DNA from: Rhytidiadelphus loreus
Lineage: Eukaryota; Streptophyta; Bryopsida; Hypnales; Hylocomiaceae
Direction: 5' to 3'
Assembly (NCBI GenBank): GCA_947034895.1
Contig: OX344764.1
Coordinates: forward strand, 4,898,001 to 4,962,000
DNA length: 64,000 bases
Below the pieces are notes generated by a model, which had not been told where the DNA came from, searched no databases, and saw nothing but the letters and a program-made list of their open reading frames with translations. This document shows positions 12,690 to 22,945 of this stretch, in pieces. Numbering within the stretch: the first letter of the stretch is position 1; every line of letters begins with the position of its first letter. The position numbers were made by a program, and so were the translations under genes.

Positions 12690-13910
12690 CTTTGCCAAAT
12701 CATATTGCAATCTGAATTGTTGATTGGATCTTAGTCTGAACATTTGGGTGCTTTGGTTGGGTCAAGTGACCCCCTTAACTTTTAAAGATAAAGAAAAGGA
12801 GAAAATATCAAAAATCCAGCTATCTTCAATTGTTCCCCTAGCATCTGTCTTCTAATTAAGATTCATGCCTAGATTCAACACAACAAAATAATAAATAACA
12901 TTCCAATACCCTAACTTAAATTACACCCAAAAACGACTTGCAATTATGGATACAATATACACATTGTTTTTTTTTAAATAATTTCTTTTTAATGAAATAA
13001 TTTGGTGAAAGATATTGGACATAGACATATAAGTTAAGTCATATGTTTCCTAAACCTCAAAAGACTGAGGTAAATATCATGTGTGGTTTTGGCAGGACAT
13101 CCCCTGCACCACATTTTACAAAACAACTATTTCTAAAGTTGTTGCTATTGCTGACAAATGTATAATTGAAATACCAATTTGGTCATATAATGGATTTCCC
13201 ATTCTAATGAGGTCTACATCCCAATTAAGACACCTCATAAACTAAAGTCTTAATGAATTTTCTATTTGATGCTCTAAGGCAAAGCCTTGCATTTTCATAC
13301 AATCAATCCTCGAGTTCTTGAGAAATCTTCGTGTTGATTGAATCCTCCTTTCCTCCGCTTGCGTTTGTCAATGGAAGCAAAAGCATTGCAAGTTTGTTTG
13401 GGTCCCATTTTATCCTTAAGCCATTCGCCTCTTGGAAGTTCTTTGGGTTCATTTGGATTCTTTTTTTTCCTCCATTTGCCATCGTCCGTGGTCGAGTTGT
13501 CATTGCAAGAAGAAGAAATGATGACATATCCTTCCAAATCTTCCGGTTCCGCAACAAAAGAATGGCCCACCCCATGGAGCTTTGAATAGTCAACTACAAA
13601 GTCTACGAAAGAAGGCATGAGGGCATTAAGAGAAACAAGTGTACCGGTGGAAGTCACGGCTACTATTATTAATGAATGGGCAACTTTCAATCTCTATTTT
13701 CAAATTTTCTAGCTTGGGTCCCTTTGAATCTTCTACAAGAGACGAGAACTTTAGTAAAGAGGGAAATTTTGTATTGAGGAAATTAGACAATGATGCAATG
13801 TAGATGAGTTTTTTGCTAGGTTGCAAAAAGATGTGTAAGCCGTTTGAATGTAGAAAGCAATTTGAGTTTTTGGTTGAGAAGGTTTCTCTAATTTATAGGT
13901 AATGGCTTGA
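12690..13910. repeat. Duplicated block, copy A
   Basis: Colinear with 54098-57490 once the insertions there are discounted (shared landmarks GAACATTTGGGTGCTTT, CATATGTTTCCTAA, TTGGTCATATAATGG, and the ORF below). It provides the empty sites for two TTAA insertions. Copy B (14080-14900) partly overlaps in content. Confidence 0.8.
13295..13618 (-). pseudogene. Unrecognised duplicated ORF, copy A (107 aa from ATG)
   Basis: The minus-strand ORF begins MPSFVDFVVDYSKLHGVGHS and is basic near its C-terminus (KRKRRKGG). The frame stays open upstream to about 13690. A separate minus-strand frame at 13626-13826 (KKLIYIASLSNFLNT) overlaps its upstream extension and has no ATG. I recognise no family. 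The frame is kept without indels in copy C, which suggests past coding potential. It could be an exon fragment carried by a repeat. Confidence 0.35.
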
Positions 13911-14054
13911 GTCTTTTACTTTCACTTGAACATCCATTAGACATTAGTCTTTTACTTTTACTTGAACATCCATTGGACATTAGTCTTTTACTTTTACTTG
14001 AACATCCTTTGGACATTAATCTTTTACTTTTATTTTTACTTCAACATCTATTTT
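13910..14054 (+). repeat. 36-bp minisatellite, four units
   Basis: GTCTTTTAC recurs at 13911, 13947 and 13983, with ATCTTTTAC at 14019, exactly 36 bp apart. It is absent from copy C at the equivalent place. In one frame it encodes a 12-residue leucine-rich repeat, probably fortuitous. Confidence 0.75.
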
Positions 14055-14079
14055 CTACCCTTCAGAGCCTGTTCCAACA

Positions 14080-14900
14080 TCTTAGTAGTAGGCTACATGA
14101 ATGGAAGCCTGCTACCCAGCACTTCCTAAGTAGCTTGGAAGGCTTGGAATTCTCTTTTATTTATTTTATTATTAATTATACGACGATGAGGTTGCCTTGA
14201 CTGACTTATTAGGGTTCATGATTTAGGGTTCCCACCCAGGTGGGTAGAAGATAACATTTAGTAGTAAGCTTATTACGATTTGGGGAAACTGGAAGAAATA
14301 CATTATGGTACACAGAAAAAATAAATGGGGTGCCAATAACAGAAATATATACTCTGTGTGAAGAAGAAGAAAAATCCCATGAGGTGAAATTAAAATAAAA
14401 TAAAAAGTCATCTTGCAATCTGAAAATGTTGACTGGACCCTTGTTAGTTTGAACATTTGGGTGCTTGGGTCTGGACCTTAGCCATGGTCAAGTATCAATA
14501 TACATTTAAAAATAATATTTTTTTTTTTTACACAAATGAAACAATTTGCTGAAAGATATGGGTGTAAACATGGACATATGAAATAAGTCATATGTTTCCT
14601 AAACCTCAGAAGACGACCAAGGTAAATATCATGTGTGGGTTTTGTGGGTTTTGCAGGACATCCCCCTGCTCCACATTTTACAAAACAGTTGTTTCTAAAG
14701 TCGTTGCTATTGCTGCCAGATGTATAATTGAAATACAGTTTGGTTGTATCTTGGATTTCCCATTCTAATAAGCTTAAGGTTTGTATTTTGAGACACCTTG
14801 TAGTCTAAAGTCTTGAGTTAATGAATTTTGTATTTGACACTATGAAGCAAAGTGGTGCATTTTATAGAACCAATCTTGGTGCTAAAAATAGTCTCATTTG
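14080..14900. repeat. Duplicated block, copy B
   Basis: Homologous to 52670-53092 (CTACCCAGC, CCACCCAGGTGGGTA, ACAGAAATATATACTCTGTG) and, from 14445, to 12735-13290 and 54098-55700. It stops before the ORF part. Confidence 0.75.
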
Positions 14901-14918
14901 ATGCACACTTCAATTTTT

Positions 14919-15669
14919 GTAACCCCTAAATGTCCAAACTACAGTTTTGGGGGCATATAGCGATTTTTAGCACCTCACTATGACTGGAGTTTTTTTGGGG
15001 GGGTCTTTGAAATTTTCACACAACATGTGCCCAAAGAGTAGCTGTAAGACCCAACAATTTTCATAACTTTGGACTACATGGTTAAAAAGTTGTTGTATGA
15101 TATATAGTTTTTATTGCTTAGAAGGGTGCCCAAGCAACAAAAAAAAATTCTTTAAAAATCACTTTGAAGAAAAATAAAAACTTGAAATTGGTTCTCTAGA
15201 TTTATCTATACATAGAAAGCTTTGAATCAATCTATTTTGATTGATGAGATGAAAGTTATGAGGAGTTTTAGTTTGGGGTAGTTTGCGAGTAGTTGTGGAA
15301 TCTCTATTCTAAGATAAACTTTGAAGTCATATATTTAACTTGATTTCCAATTTTTTTGGAAATAAAATGAAATTGTTAGGTGTAGATTGTTTATGAAAAC
15401 ATTACCACCATTGGGATTGGCATTTTTCAATTCCAAAAATAAATTGTTAACAATTTAGTATTTTGAATCATTATCTACTTCTTTCTACTTATTATTTTTT
15501 TCCTATATAATTTACAATTCCAAATGACCTGAAATTTTTGAAACATGTAGCCAACTTGCCTTGAAGAAGGAATCCAAAGAGTAACCACTATTTTGGACAT
15601 TGTTTTATACAAATGTGACCTTGTGAAGCGCAGTTGCTTGTTTTCTCGCGGGTTCGATAAAAGGGTTAA
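14919..15669. mobile_element. TTAA-type element (743 bp), piggyBac-like, decayed
   Basis: 14923-15665 starts CCCCTAAATGTCCAAAC and ends AAAAGGG before TTAA at 15666. The left target copy is GTAA, probably a mutated TTAA. The interior is homologous, in inverse orientation, to 9410-10345. Confidence 0.55.
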
Positions 15670-16841
15670 ACTTACATAAGGTGAAGGCACCCAAAAGCAT
15701 CACTATACCTATTCTTGTACCATAGAGTGCCTCTAAATTTGTCCCTAGACTTTAGTTAATATATCTTTTAAATGCTTACCTCCGATTCGCTGATGCATTT
15801 GAAAAACACATACTTAATTCTAATTTGTTGACTACTGATTTTTGTAGATTTCGGATTAGGGACCACCTATGTGACAGTTTCAGTGGTTTAGGGAGCTGAC
15901 ACTTTGAAAAATGATAGAAATTGCATACCACATCCAAAAAATCTAATTTATTTTTGAATATTCATGATTTTCACTACAAAAATATCATTTTTAGGAAAAA
16001 AGTATCCAACTATGCTTAATTGCTTATATTGACAGTTTTGGGTGCTTCCACCTTATATTTGCATCAAAGTAAACTAAAGTCATAAATTAACATGTTCTCA
16101 AGCTTGAGATCAAAGCCAAAAAAATTTACATTAGAGAACAGCTTTGAGTATTGAGGTGCAGGTTAATTTGATGCAGCTAGTTGCCGTTAATTACTTCATT
16201 AGAGTTCACCCTAGTACTACAATTCATTCACCCCTAGTTACTTATGGCAACGTTTGTTAGGAAAAATCTAGTATGGAAATTGGACAAATGCCCTATTAAT
16301 TGTGACTAGGGCTTTTAATTTTGGCTTTTGAGTGCCATTTTGCTCATAAAATTTTGCCATGGCCAATGCCCTATAGCAAATAATTCCATTTATTTTAAAA
16401 AATTTGCTCCTCCAACACCCGGCCTGATACCCGGACAGCCAGAGGTGTGCCAGATGGGGGGAGGTTTTTGTGTCTTGTCGCCAGGTATACCTAGCAGGGG
16501 CGGCTGCAAAGTCTAGCGGGTCGCCCAAAACCCTAATTCTGAGCACCCTAATCTCCCTTGACGTCGCCTGTACACGATTAGTGTTTAAGCCCATTTTGCC
16601 AGGTCTGCTCTCGTAATCTTCACAATGCCACCACTTTTGATTAGCAGGATTCTTCTAGTTTGCCACCTTTGCGCGGCCTTGATTGTTAGTTACTCACCAC
16701 TCCGTGCTCTCAACTTGGGCCTATTCGTCAGCTACTAGTTTGAGGGCCTAGGACTAACATGCTTTGTTTTTTGACAGATTGGCTCATTTGTGACACCCTT
16801 GGAATTTTGTTTCCACTACTTTGTTGTGTAATTGTTGTTAA
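15670..16841. other. Stretch before the hAT relic
   Basis: The GC rise from 16400 and the 16268-16594 minus-strand ORF carry no family signature. This may be the upstream untranslated part of the hAT element. Confidence 0.35.
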
Positions 16842-19718
16842 TTGCAAATACTAGTGGCAATGGAGCAGGTGCCGGTTGCTTTAGAGTGCGTATTTGTATT
16901 TCTTGCTTGTGTTTTATGTTCTTTGATTTGCTTCAATATGGACTCTAGTGATTCATGTCATGATGAACCTATGGCAGGGTTGGTGGTGCAAGTCGCAGAA
17001 ATATTGAAGAAAAATGCCAAATTGCAATCTACAGCAGAGCGTTGGAAAAAGGAAGTGCGGCGCCTCTTGGTGGCCGATGCTCGAAGGAGGCTTCAAAGAA
17101 GATCACGTTCTAGACATACTTTACAAGCACGCGCGGATACACACTTGGACAACCGTTGGCAATGGCTTTAGATAGCCGCTTCTTTGATGTACCCGGGGCT
17201 GAGTCAGACGGCGTGGGAGAATGTCCATCTTCTGCAAATATTGTGTCTATTGACACTGCACCACCATCTTCATTAGGGTCAGGATCCAGAGATACTGAAA
17301 TCGTGAGCTCTAAATCCCCAGTGATTTTCCTCTCTGATTCATCAGAAGATAATGGTGGATTGAAGGAGATATTAATGCCAACAAAGCTCGGGGGGTGCAC
17401 TTAGTTCTACTACAACAAACCACGTGCGAACAAGTGGTTTCTAATAAACTATAATTTCAATCTAAAATTTTGACTATTGTTTAATAATGACTATAGATTT
17501 CTATTGCCAAAATTTCCATCTCAAATCAAATATAAAATGATTTCTAGAAGAGGTTGAAAATGAACTAAAATGGCATATTTTTCAACTCAAATAATTATAG
17601 AGAACACATTTAGATTACCATTGAATCAATATTCAACTCAAAATGAGCTTTCAATACAGAGTTATTTTAAAGAATTTTTTGTTCATTTTTTAGACAATTT
17701 TTCTTATATAATATAGGGGTGTGAAAGTTATTTCTCAGTTCTACAGTGTATCTTTCTACTTCAAAAATTTGTAACTAATTATTATTAAAAAATAAAAATA
17801 TCAATAATTCAAAACATAAACTTTCAAAGTAGAAAAATCTATTCATATTTTTCTTATTTTGTTTTATTTAAAATTCAAAAAGTATATAGGGGGTCAAAAG
17901 TTTTGTTCGCACGTGGTTTCAAATGGACACTCTAACTGACCCCCCCCCCCTCCCCCGAGCAGTGAAGGTGATGATGAGGTTGAATCGAAAGAAGGGGGAT
18001 ACTGTGAAGGGTAGGGCTCAATCTTCAAAGAGCTAGGCCCAACAACGGTATGACAAGTATAGAAAATTTCAGACAAAGTGGGTTGCCAAGCTTCCTTGGC
18101 CGAAGGTGTATTTACAAGTGATGGTGTTCTTCACATGGTGAAGTACAAAGTGTGTAGCAAATCTGCAAATTTGATCGCAAACCTTGCATCATGGCCCCAA
18201 AATTTGATACGCTACGGAAGCACGATGGCAAACGCACTGCCAAAAAAACTTACCCCAATTTGGTTTGAAAAAAGGTGAACACTACATTGTTGCCCAATGT
18301 AAGTATCAGAAAAATATGCGACTTTATGCTACGCGTGCCCCGTCGTCCATCCTCAAGAAGGTCAATTCATGCACCACAGTGGAGGCTCGAAAAAAAAGGG
18401 TACAATTCGCTACTTTATTTCAAGTTCTGTAGAGTGGTCATCCACTTGTAGAGTACGAATGACGTCAAAGTCTTTACAAATTGTTGGTAGTTCCAAACTT
18501 TCCAAGTGCTCACTGGTGTAATAACAATGGCTAGATTATGGCGTCTTTTATACACAAGGTTGTTGTGCATGAGATTCAGAAACTTATGAACAAAGCAAAT
18601 GTCTTTGTAGTTATGGTAGATGAGGTGACTGCTGTCAATAATGCCTCCTACTTGTCCGTCCATTGTTATGTTGTATGCGATTGGGTGTGGGTTCCCTTGC
18701 TCGTGGCATTGCAATGAGTGGATTGTGCAGCTAGTTCTGATAATTTGACTCAGTGTTGACCGGGGGTGCCTTGGAGAAGAAAACGTTGGCTACAAAGCTA
18801 ATCAGCTTTGGCTATGACGGTGCTGTGAACCTTTCTGGTGTGCATATAGTGGTTTCATACAGATCAGAGACCAATTCGCCCATTTTTGCCATGCAGTTCA
18901 TTGTGTTGCACACAAATGTAACCTTGCATTCAAGGCATTGGAGAGTTTAAAGATCTTTGTATGCATAAGCAAAGTGTTGCAAGTCACTCATACTTACTTC
19001 AATAGGAGTCCAAAGTGCCTCATGCAGTTCAAATCATTGGCAGAATTGACAGAAACTAAAGGGTTAAAAATGTTAAAACAAGTTGAAACTCGTTGGGTGT
19101 CCTTCAATGAGCCACTCGGCGGCTACTCTCAAAGTATCGAACTCTAATTTACACAATGACTGGAGACCTACACGACAATGAGAAGGCAGAGGTGAGATTT
19201 GTTTATTTTAGCTAATGTTCTTTGAATTGCTTTGGTCATATGGTCACTTACATCTTCCAGTTTTATTTTTGCTTGCTTAGCCTGGCATTTCGACTCATAG
19301 TAATTGTTGTTGTTTGTGCAAGCTTGCCTATATCTCTTGCTAGATCCGTATACCTTGCTCGACATGGTAACCTTGTTGCTGCTCATGGATACCGTGGATA
19401 CTCTTGTTAATTTTGTGCAAAAGCGCAACGTGTTCATTTGTGATTTCATCGCGGTAGTTAAGATCTGTCGGGCCTCTCTCAACACCATGTATGTGGATCC
19501 GAAAACTCGCTTTTCCTCTAATGAGTTTTGGTCCTTCCAAAATTTGCTTGATTGTAGCCACGAGCAAATTCATCTAAAATGACTCTCGAACTTCAAAGAT
19601 GAATCTCGTCTTCTGGCTTTTGTATGCCACGGGAAACAAATTCATGCTGAGCACAAATTGGCACCACTTGATTGGATTGTTTGGGTTGGTTTGGTGGCAC
19701 AAGTCCAAGAAGAATGCA
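16842..19718 (+). pseudogene. hAT-type transposase relic, 5' and central parts
   Basis: Broken frames in order: a charged N-terminal segment (16931-17171, MDSSDSCHDEPMAG then a KKNAKLQ helix), an acidic segment (17156-17404), a degraded BED-like zinc-finger region (18064-18300, HMVKYKVCSK with its later ligands changed), then the transposase core. The core shows VDEVTAVNNASYLSVHCY (near 18610-18680), FGYDGAVNLSGVH (near 18800) and, further on, ETRWVSFNEP and FICDF ... YVDPKTRFSSNEFW. These blocks match the hAT transposases related to ZNF862/DUF4371 proteins. Stops and frameshifts are scattered through it and the zinc ligands are lost, so it is inactive. An unrelated 503-bp element interrupts it at 17417. 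Some gaps, for example 19193-19321, have GT...AG ends and may be introns. Confidence 0.75.
17417..17919. mobile_element. 503-bp TIR element (MITE-like) inside the hAT relic
   Basis: Perfect 17-bp terminal inverted repeats AAACCACGTGCGAACAA at 17417-17433 and 17903-17919. Each contains a CACGTG G-box. The AT-rich interior has no ORF. It separates two parts of the hAT relic, which dates it after the hAT insertion. No clear target duplication. Confidence 0.75.
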
Positions 19719-19747
19719 CTGGTAATCTTTCCTTTGTCTTTGCTTTA

Positions 19748-20613
19748 TTTCTGTCCTTGCTTTACTGTAATTTTTTTGTTTCCAAGCTTTATGAAATTTT
19801 TCTTTCTTGTGTTTCCTATTACATATTTCAATTTTGACTTTAGCATATATAAAATAGAGAATGGTTTCTACACAAGGCTTTGGAGTAATTAAGTAAATCT
19901 GGCACTTTTCAAATTTGTGTGTTTGAGTAGTTTGAATAGGTCACACAGACTGAGCTCTTGCTATAGATGCGTCAGGGATGTGCATGTGGATGCATATTGG
20001 TAGAGTACCCTAAAACTGTGTTCTAATGTAGTGTCAATAGTTTCCGATTCATTGAAATGTTGTAAACCACAAATTATTTTTGTTCAATTTTGTGGCTCAT
20101 AGAAGACTACGTTTCCTAATGATCAGGGTTTTAGTGTCATTATGGGTCATTTGTGAGGCAAAATATCATGAATACTTACAGATAATGTCCTCTTCTCTTC
20201 TGTTGACCTTCTCATGGTTAGTGCGACCATGCAGAGGTTACATCATTTGTCTGGATGATATAGGTCTTTAGATCCCAAATTGGGCGTGAAAGGGAGGCAG
20301 CTTGCTATTGTTGTTCACGATTTTGAATCAGGAAACTGGAAACTGAAATCTGCATACCATTCTGTATTTGATCATGCATGTTTTTCTCAATCAAAAAGTT
20401 CTCGGCTTTATCTTTCTATAGACAATATGAAAACCTAACTTGTAGCTTCCCACGGCAAGATGAAGGAAACCAGTCAAACAATGTCATGCACACATTGAAG
20501 GATTAGAACCGAAATATTTTTGAAGGAATAATTTCAAATATCTTGTCCTTGTTTTATTGTAATTTTTTTGTTTCCAAGCTTTATGAAATTTTTCTTTCTT
20601 GTGTTTCCTACTG
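19748..20613 (+). repeat. Direct duplication of ~69 bp within the hAT intron-like region
   Basis: The same segment (TCCTTG..TTTA.TGTAATTTTTTTG through TTTCTTGTGTTTCCTA) occurs at about 19748-19816 and 20545-20613 with two or three differences. The intervening 730 bp has no recognisable gene. This may be a tandem-duplicated intron 3' portion. Confidence 0.6.
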
Positions 20614-20627
20614 TCCTGCGAATTCAG

Positions 20628-20876
20628 GCGGTTCTTGCTTGGACAGTGAAGTCAAAATGGTTTGCTTTAAAGTTGTGAATTAATTACGACGTCTATTTTA
20701 AGATTTTGGTTAATTTAATTGCCTTGTGTTCTCTTGACAAAGGCTGCCACAAAACTCATACATGAACTTGATAATTGATTCCCAGTTCAAAATGTTATGA
20801 GTGCACTGGAAATCATGTACCCACAGTATTGGTGTAATGGAAATGCTGAAGACCAGTTCGATGCCCACCTTTGCGT
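20628..20876 (+). pseudogene. hAT transposase relic, middle fragment
   Basis: A short coding-like piece after TTCAG (VLAWT), a probable intron ending CTTGACAAAG at 20741, then a coding stretch with ALEIMYPQYW and DQFDAHLCV up to the LTR insertion point. It continues in frame at 31187. Confidence 0.6.
20873..20876. repeat. Target-site duplication GCGT, left
   Basis: GCGT immediately precedes the LTR TG and is matched by GCGT at 31187-31190. A fifth base (T) is ambiguous because the LTR itself starts with T. Confidence 0.85.
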
Positions 20877-21020
20877 TGTCGCACTGTAAATGCGTACATA
20901 GTGTAAAAATGCATAGTAATACATTATTTCCATAGATTTGATTTTAATAATATAAAAATAAAGATGACATCATCCTTAGTAGCTTCAAGATGACGCCTTC
21001 TCACAATGACATGAGCCATC

Positions 21021-21028
21021 TATATAAG
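21021..21028 (+). promoter_or_regulatory. Candidate LTR TATA box
   Basis: TATATAAG lies 145 bp into the LTR and about 75 bp before the first ATG of the LTR ORF. A second AT-rich candidate, TATAAAAATA at 20951, overlaps an AATAAA. The same sites recur in the 3' LTR at 29315 and 29245. Confidence 0.55.
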
Positions 21029-21097
21029 AATAGGTTATCATCTTAGAATGCCACCAAACTTGAAGTAGTTTCTTTATTGTATGTTATAGATTTCAGT

Positions 21098-21556
21098 ATG
21101 TCGAATTGGAGGGTTTTTTCTGAGTCTCAGGATGAGGAGCCTCTACCAGAATCGGAGTTTGAGTTTTCGTTATCTCAACTACCGGCTCAACCTCTTCAAC
21201 CGCTAGGTCTTTCATTATCGCACGAGCGTCCTCAAGATGAATCTGGGCCTTCTCGACCGCCAAAGCAACCCCGTGTGGAGCAACGATGGCACGGGAACCT
21301 ACAGCGTGGAGCTCGAGCACTAGTGATCCTGTTGCAGGTTGGGTGTGTTGAACCTGGTACCCAAGAAGTGACATTCGAAGGGAGTTTTGAAGGTCTTAAC
21401 GACGATCAATACTATTGTATGGTCAGGCCTATTAAAGGGAGTCGCGGTCACCAACGATGGTTAGAAGGGCCGGTCAATCCCTTGACAAAGGTGGATCGTG
21501 TTGAGTTTGTTGCTACTACCATCAAGCGAATTCTCAAGTTCTTGAAGATGGAGTGA
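21098..21556 (+). CDS. ORF inside the 5' LTR, unknown 152-aa protein
   Basis: The open frame starts at ATG 21098; the upstream in-frame codons from 21077 include no other ATG. The N-terminal part is acidic and Ser/Pro-rich (DEEPLPESEFEFSLSQ), the middle is basic and Pro-rich (RPPKQPRVEQRW), and the C-terminus ends in a basic stretch (KRILKFLK). There is no membrane segment or recognised domain. It lies about 45-50 nt downstream of the expected start of the retrotransposon RNA and 1.85 kb upstream of Gag, with only a two-codon upstream ORF (ATG at 21081) before it. Both LTR copies are identical. Function is unknown. It could be an element-encoded regulator, or a chance ORF kept intact because the element is young. 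Confidence 0.5.
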   Translation: MSNWRVFSESQDEEPLPESEFEFSLSQLPAQPLQPLGLSLSHERPQDESGPSRPPKQPRVEQRWHGNLQRGARALVILLQVGCVEPGTQEVTFEGSFEGLNDDQYYCMVRPIKGSRGHQRWLEGPVNPLTKVDRVEFVATTIKRILKFLKME

Positions 21557-21941
21557 AGTTTCTTTGAAGACTTTAGTTTTTTACCTTTGAGAAGACATTT
21601 ATTTTATGTTAGTTGTTTGTAGATTTCATTTTGGGTGTTGAAAATAGAGAAAGAAAAGATAGAAAGGAATTAATGAAATAGTTTTCCTTCTAGGTGAACT
21701 TGAAGTGAATTTTCTTTCTAAGATAAAGATAAAGAGATAGTTGTGGGGTCAAATAAGGGCTCAATTATTGATGTGAGAGCTTTGGGAGTGAGTTAGGGGC
21801 TGACCCCACTTGTTTGTGTGGTTAGAGTAGAGATAAGGTGGAGAAAAAAGGGAACACTATTCACCTTCTCTCCCGTTGTGAGTTTAGAAAGGCCCGAATG
21901 TTTGAGGGCTCATTGTGTTGTGAATTTGAAGTATTTTGAAA

Positions 21942-22478
21942 TGAAATTTGGAGGTGTTGTGTATCATGGTGTGTAGTTTTCAAATTGATCTCACTTGCTT
22001 GATTTGGAGTTGTGAAGCAAAAGTTGTGCTAGTTTGAGTGGAGGGAGGTTTGTTGCCTTTAAAATTAAGAGGCAGAGACTTCGACCGACCATAAAAGACG
22101 GACAGGTTCTTGTTTTGCCATGAAATTTGGAGGGAGTGTAGGAAATTGTGTTAGCTTTTCATGAAGCTATCATTCGTTCTATTTGGAGTTTGTATGAGAA
22201 AGTTGTGAGTGTGGAAGCGAAGGAAGGTCTGCTGCCTTTCCCTTCTCAAGGCCGAAACTTTGGATGGCCATAGAGGTTGGACAGAGTCTTAGAATTGTAT
22301 GAAATTTGGAGGAGAAGTAGATGATTGTTTTAGCTTTCCGAAAAGCTATCATTTAGTTCATTTGGAGTTATAGATCAACAAAGACACTCATCCAAAGATC
22401 AGCTTGGGAGTTGGAGTTGAAGGAGTTGGAAGACTTGTGTGTTTGTGTGTGTGTGGCTTGTGGCTTTGTAAATTTCAT
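21942..22478 (+). repeat. Threefold ~179-bp degenerate tandem repeat in LTR U5
   Basis: Units start with TGAAATTTGGAGG at 21942, 22121 and 22300, exactly 179 bp apart. Units 2 and 3 contain a short hairpin (AGCTT...AAGCT near 22165, AGCTTT CCGA AAAGCT near 22335) followed by CATTTGGAGTT-like sequence. The end of unit 3 is not sharply defined. The array recurs in the 3' LTR from 30236. Confidence 0.7.
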
Positions 22479-22894
22479 TTTATTGTTGCGGGCAGTTTGG
22501 TTCACACCAATACTAGCCTCATTTGGTGTTGTGGATGCGACGAAGTGGGGTTAATTGCCCACATGGTCGAGACTTTTATGTTGTTCCCACTGGTGAGGCA
22601 AGTTTGTTGGTCACCGTGGGTTTGAAATTTAGGATCCAATCCCTCGGACGGCTCAGCTCGTGGTCTGGCCGTCCCGTTTTACACGTCCGAAGCCCGTGGT
22701 TTCTTATCACCCTACCTTAACCCTTGGCCTATTTAGAAACACAACAGGATAGGACAACGAGTAGCAGTTTGAAGATTTGAAGACTCGAAGATTTGAAGAT
22801 TCGACAAGTTACAATTTATTTCATTCCCGAGCCATTTCTAGTCGCAGCCAGAATCCTTGTGATTTCTCGAGGCAAACTCTCTCTACACGACATT

Positions 22895-22912
22895 TGGTGC
22901 TTCCACTGAGAG
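22895..22912 (+). other. Primer-binding site candidate
   Basis: Two bases after the 5' LTR end, the sequence TGGTGCTTCCACTGAGAG begins with TGG, the complement of a tRNA 3'-CCA. I cannot assign the tRNA from the sequence alone. Confidence 0.6.
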
Positions 22913-22945
22913 AAGTTTCGGGGCGATTAGTTTTGGCTAAGGACG

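Larger units (their letters stand above)
20877..22892 (+). repeat. 5' LTR
   Basis: The LTR is 2016 bp with TGTCG...CGACA terminal inverted repeats, matched to the 3' LTR at a constant offset of 8294. U3 appears short (about 170 bp), leaving an unusually long R/U5 that holds an intact ORF and a threefold 179-bp repeat. U3 has TGACATCA and TGACGCC motifs (20966-21012) that resemble bZIP sites; this is an inference from the motif alone. Confidence 0.95.

Noticed and set aside
13907..14200. Leucine-rich 97-codon ORF
   Set aside because: It is explained by the 36-bp minisatellite; copy C lacks it.
16268..16594. 108-codon minus-strand ORF before the hAT relic
   Set aside because: No recognisable motif, and antisense to what is probably the hAT upstream region.
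22404..22720. Short ORFs in the 3' part of each LTR
   Set aside because: They are 65-73 codons, rich in Val/Leu/Trp from G/T-rich DNA, partly overlapping each other, with no motif.
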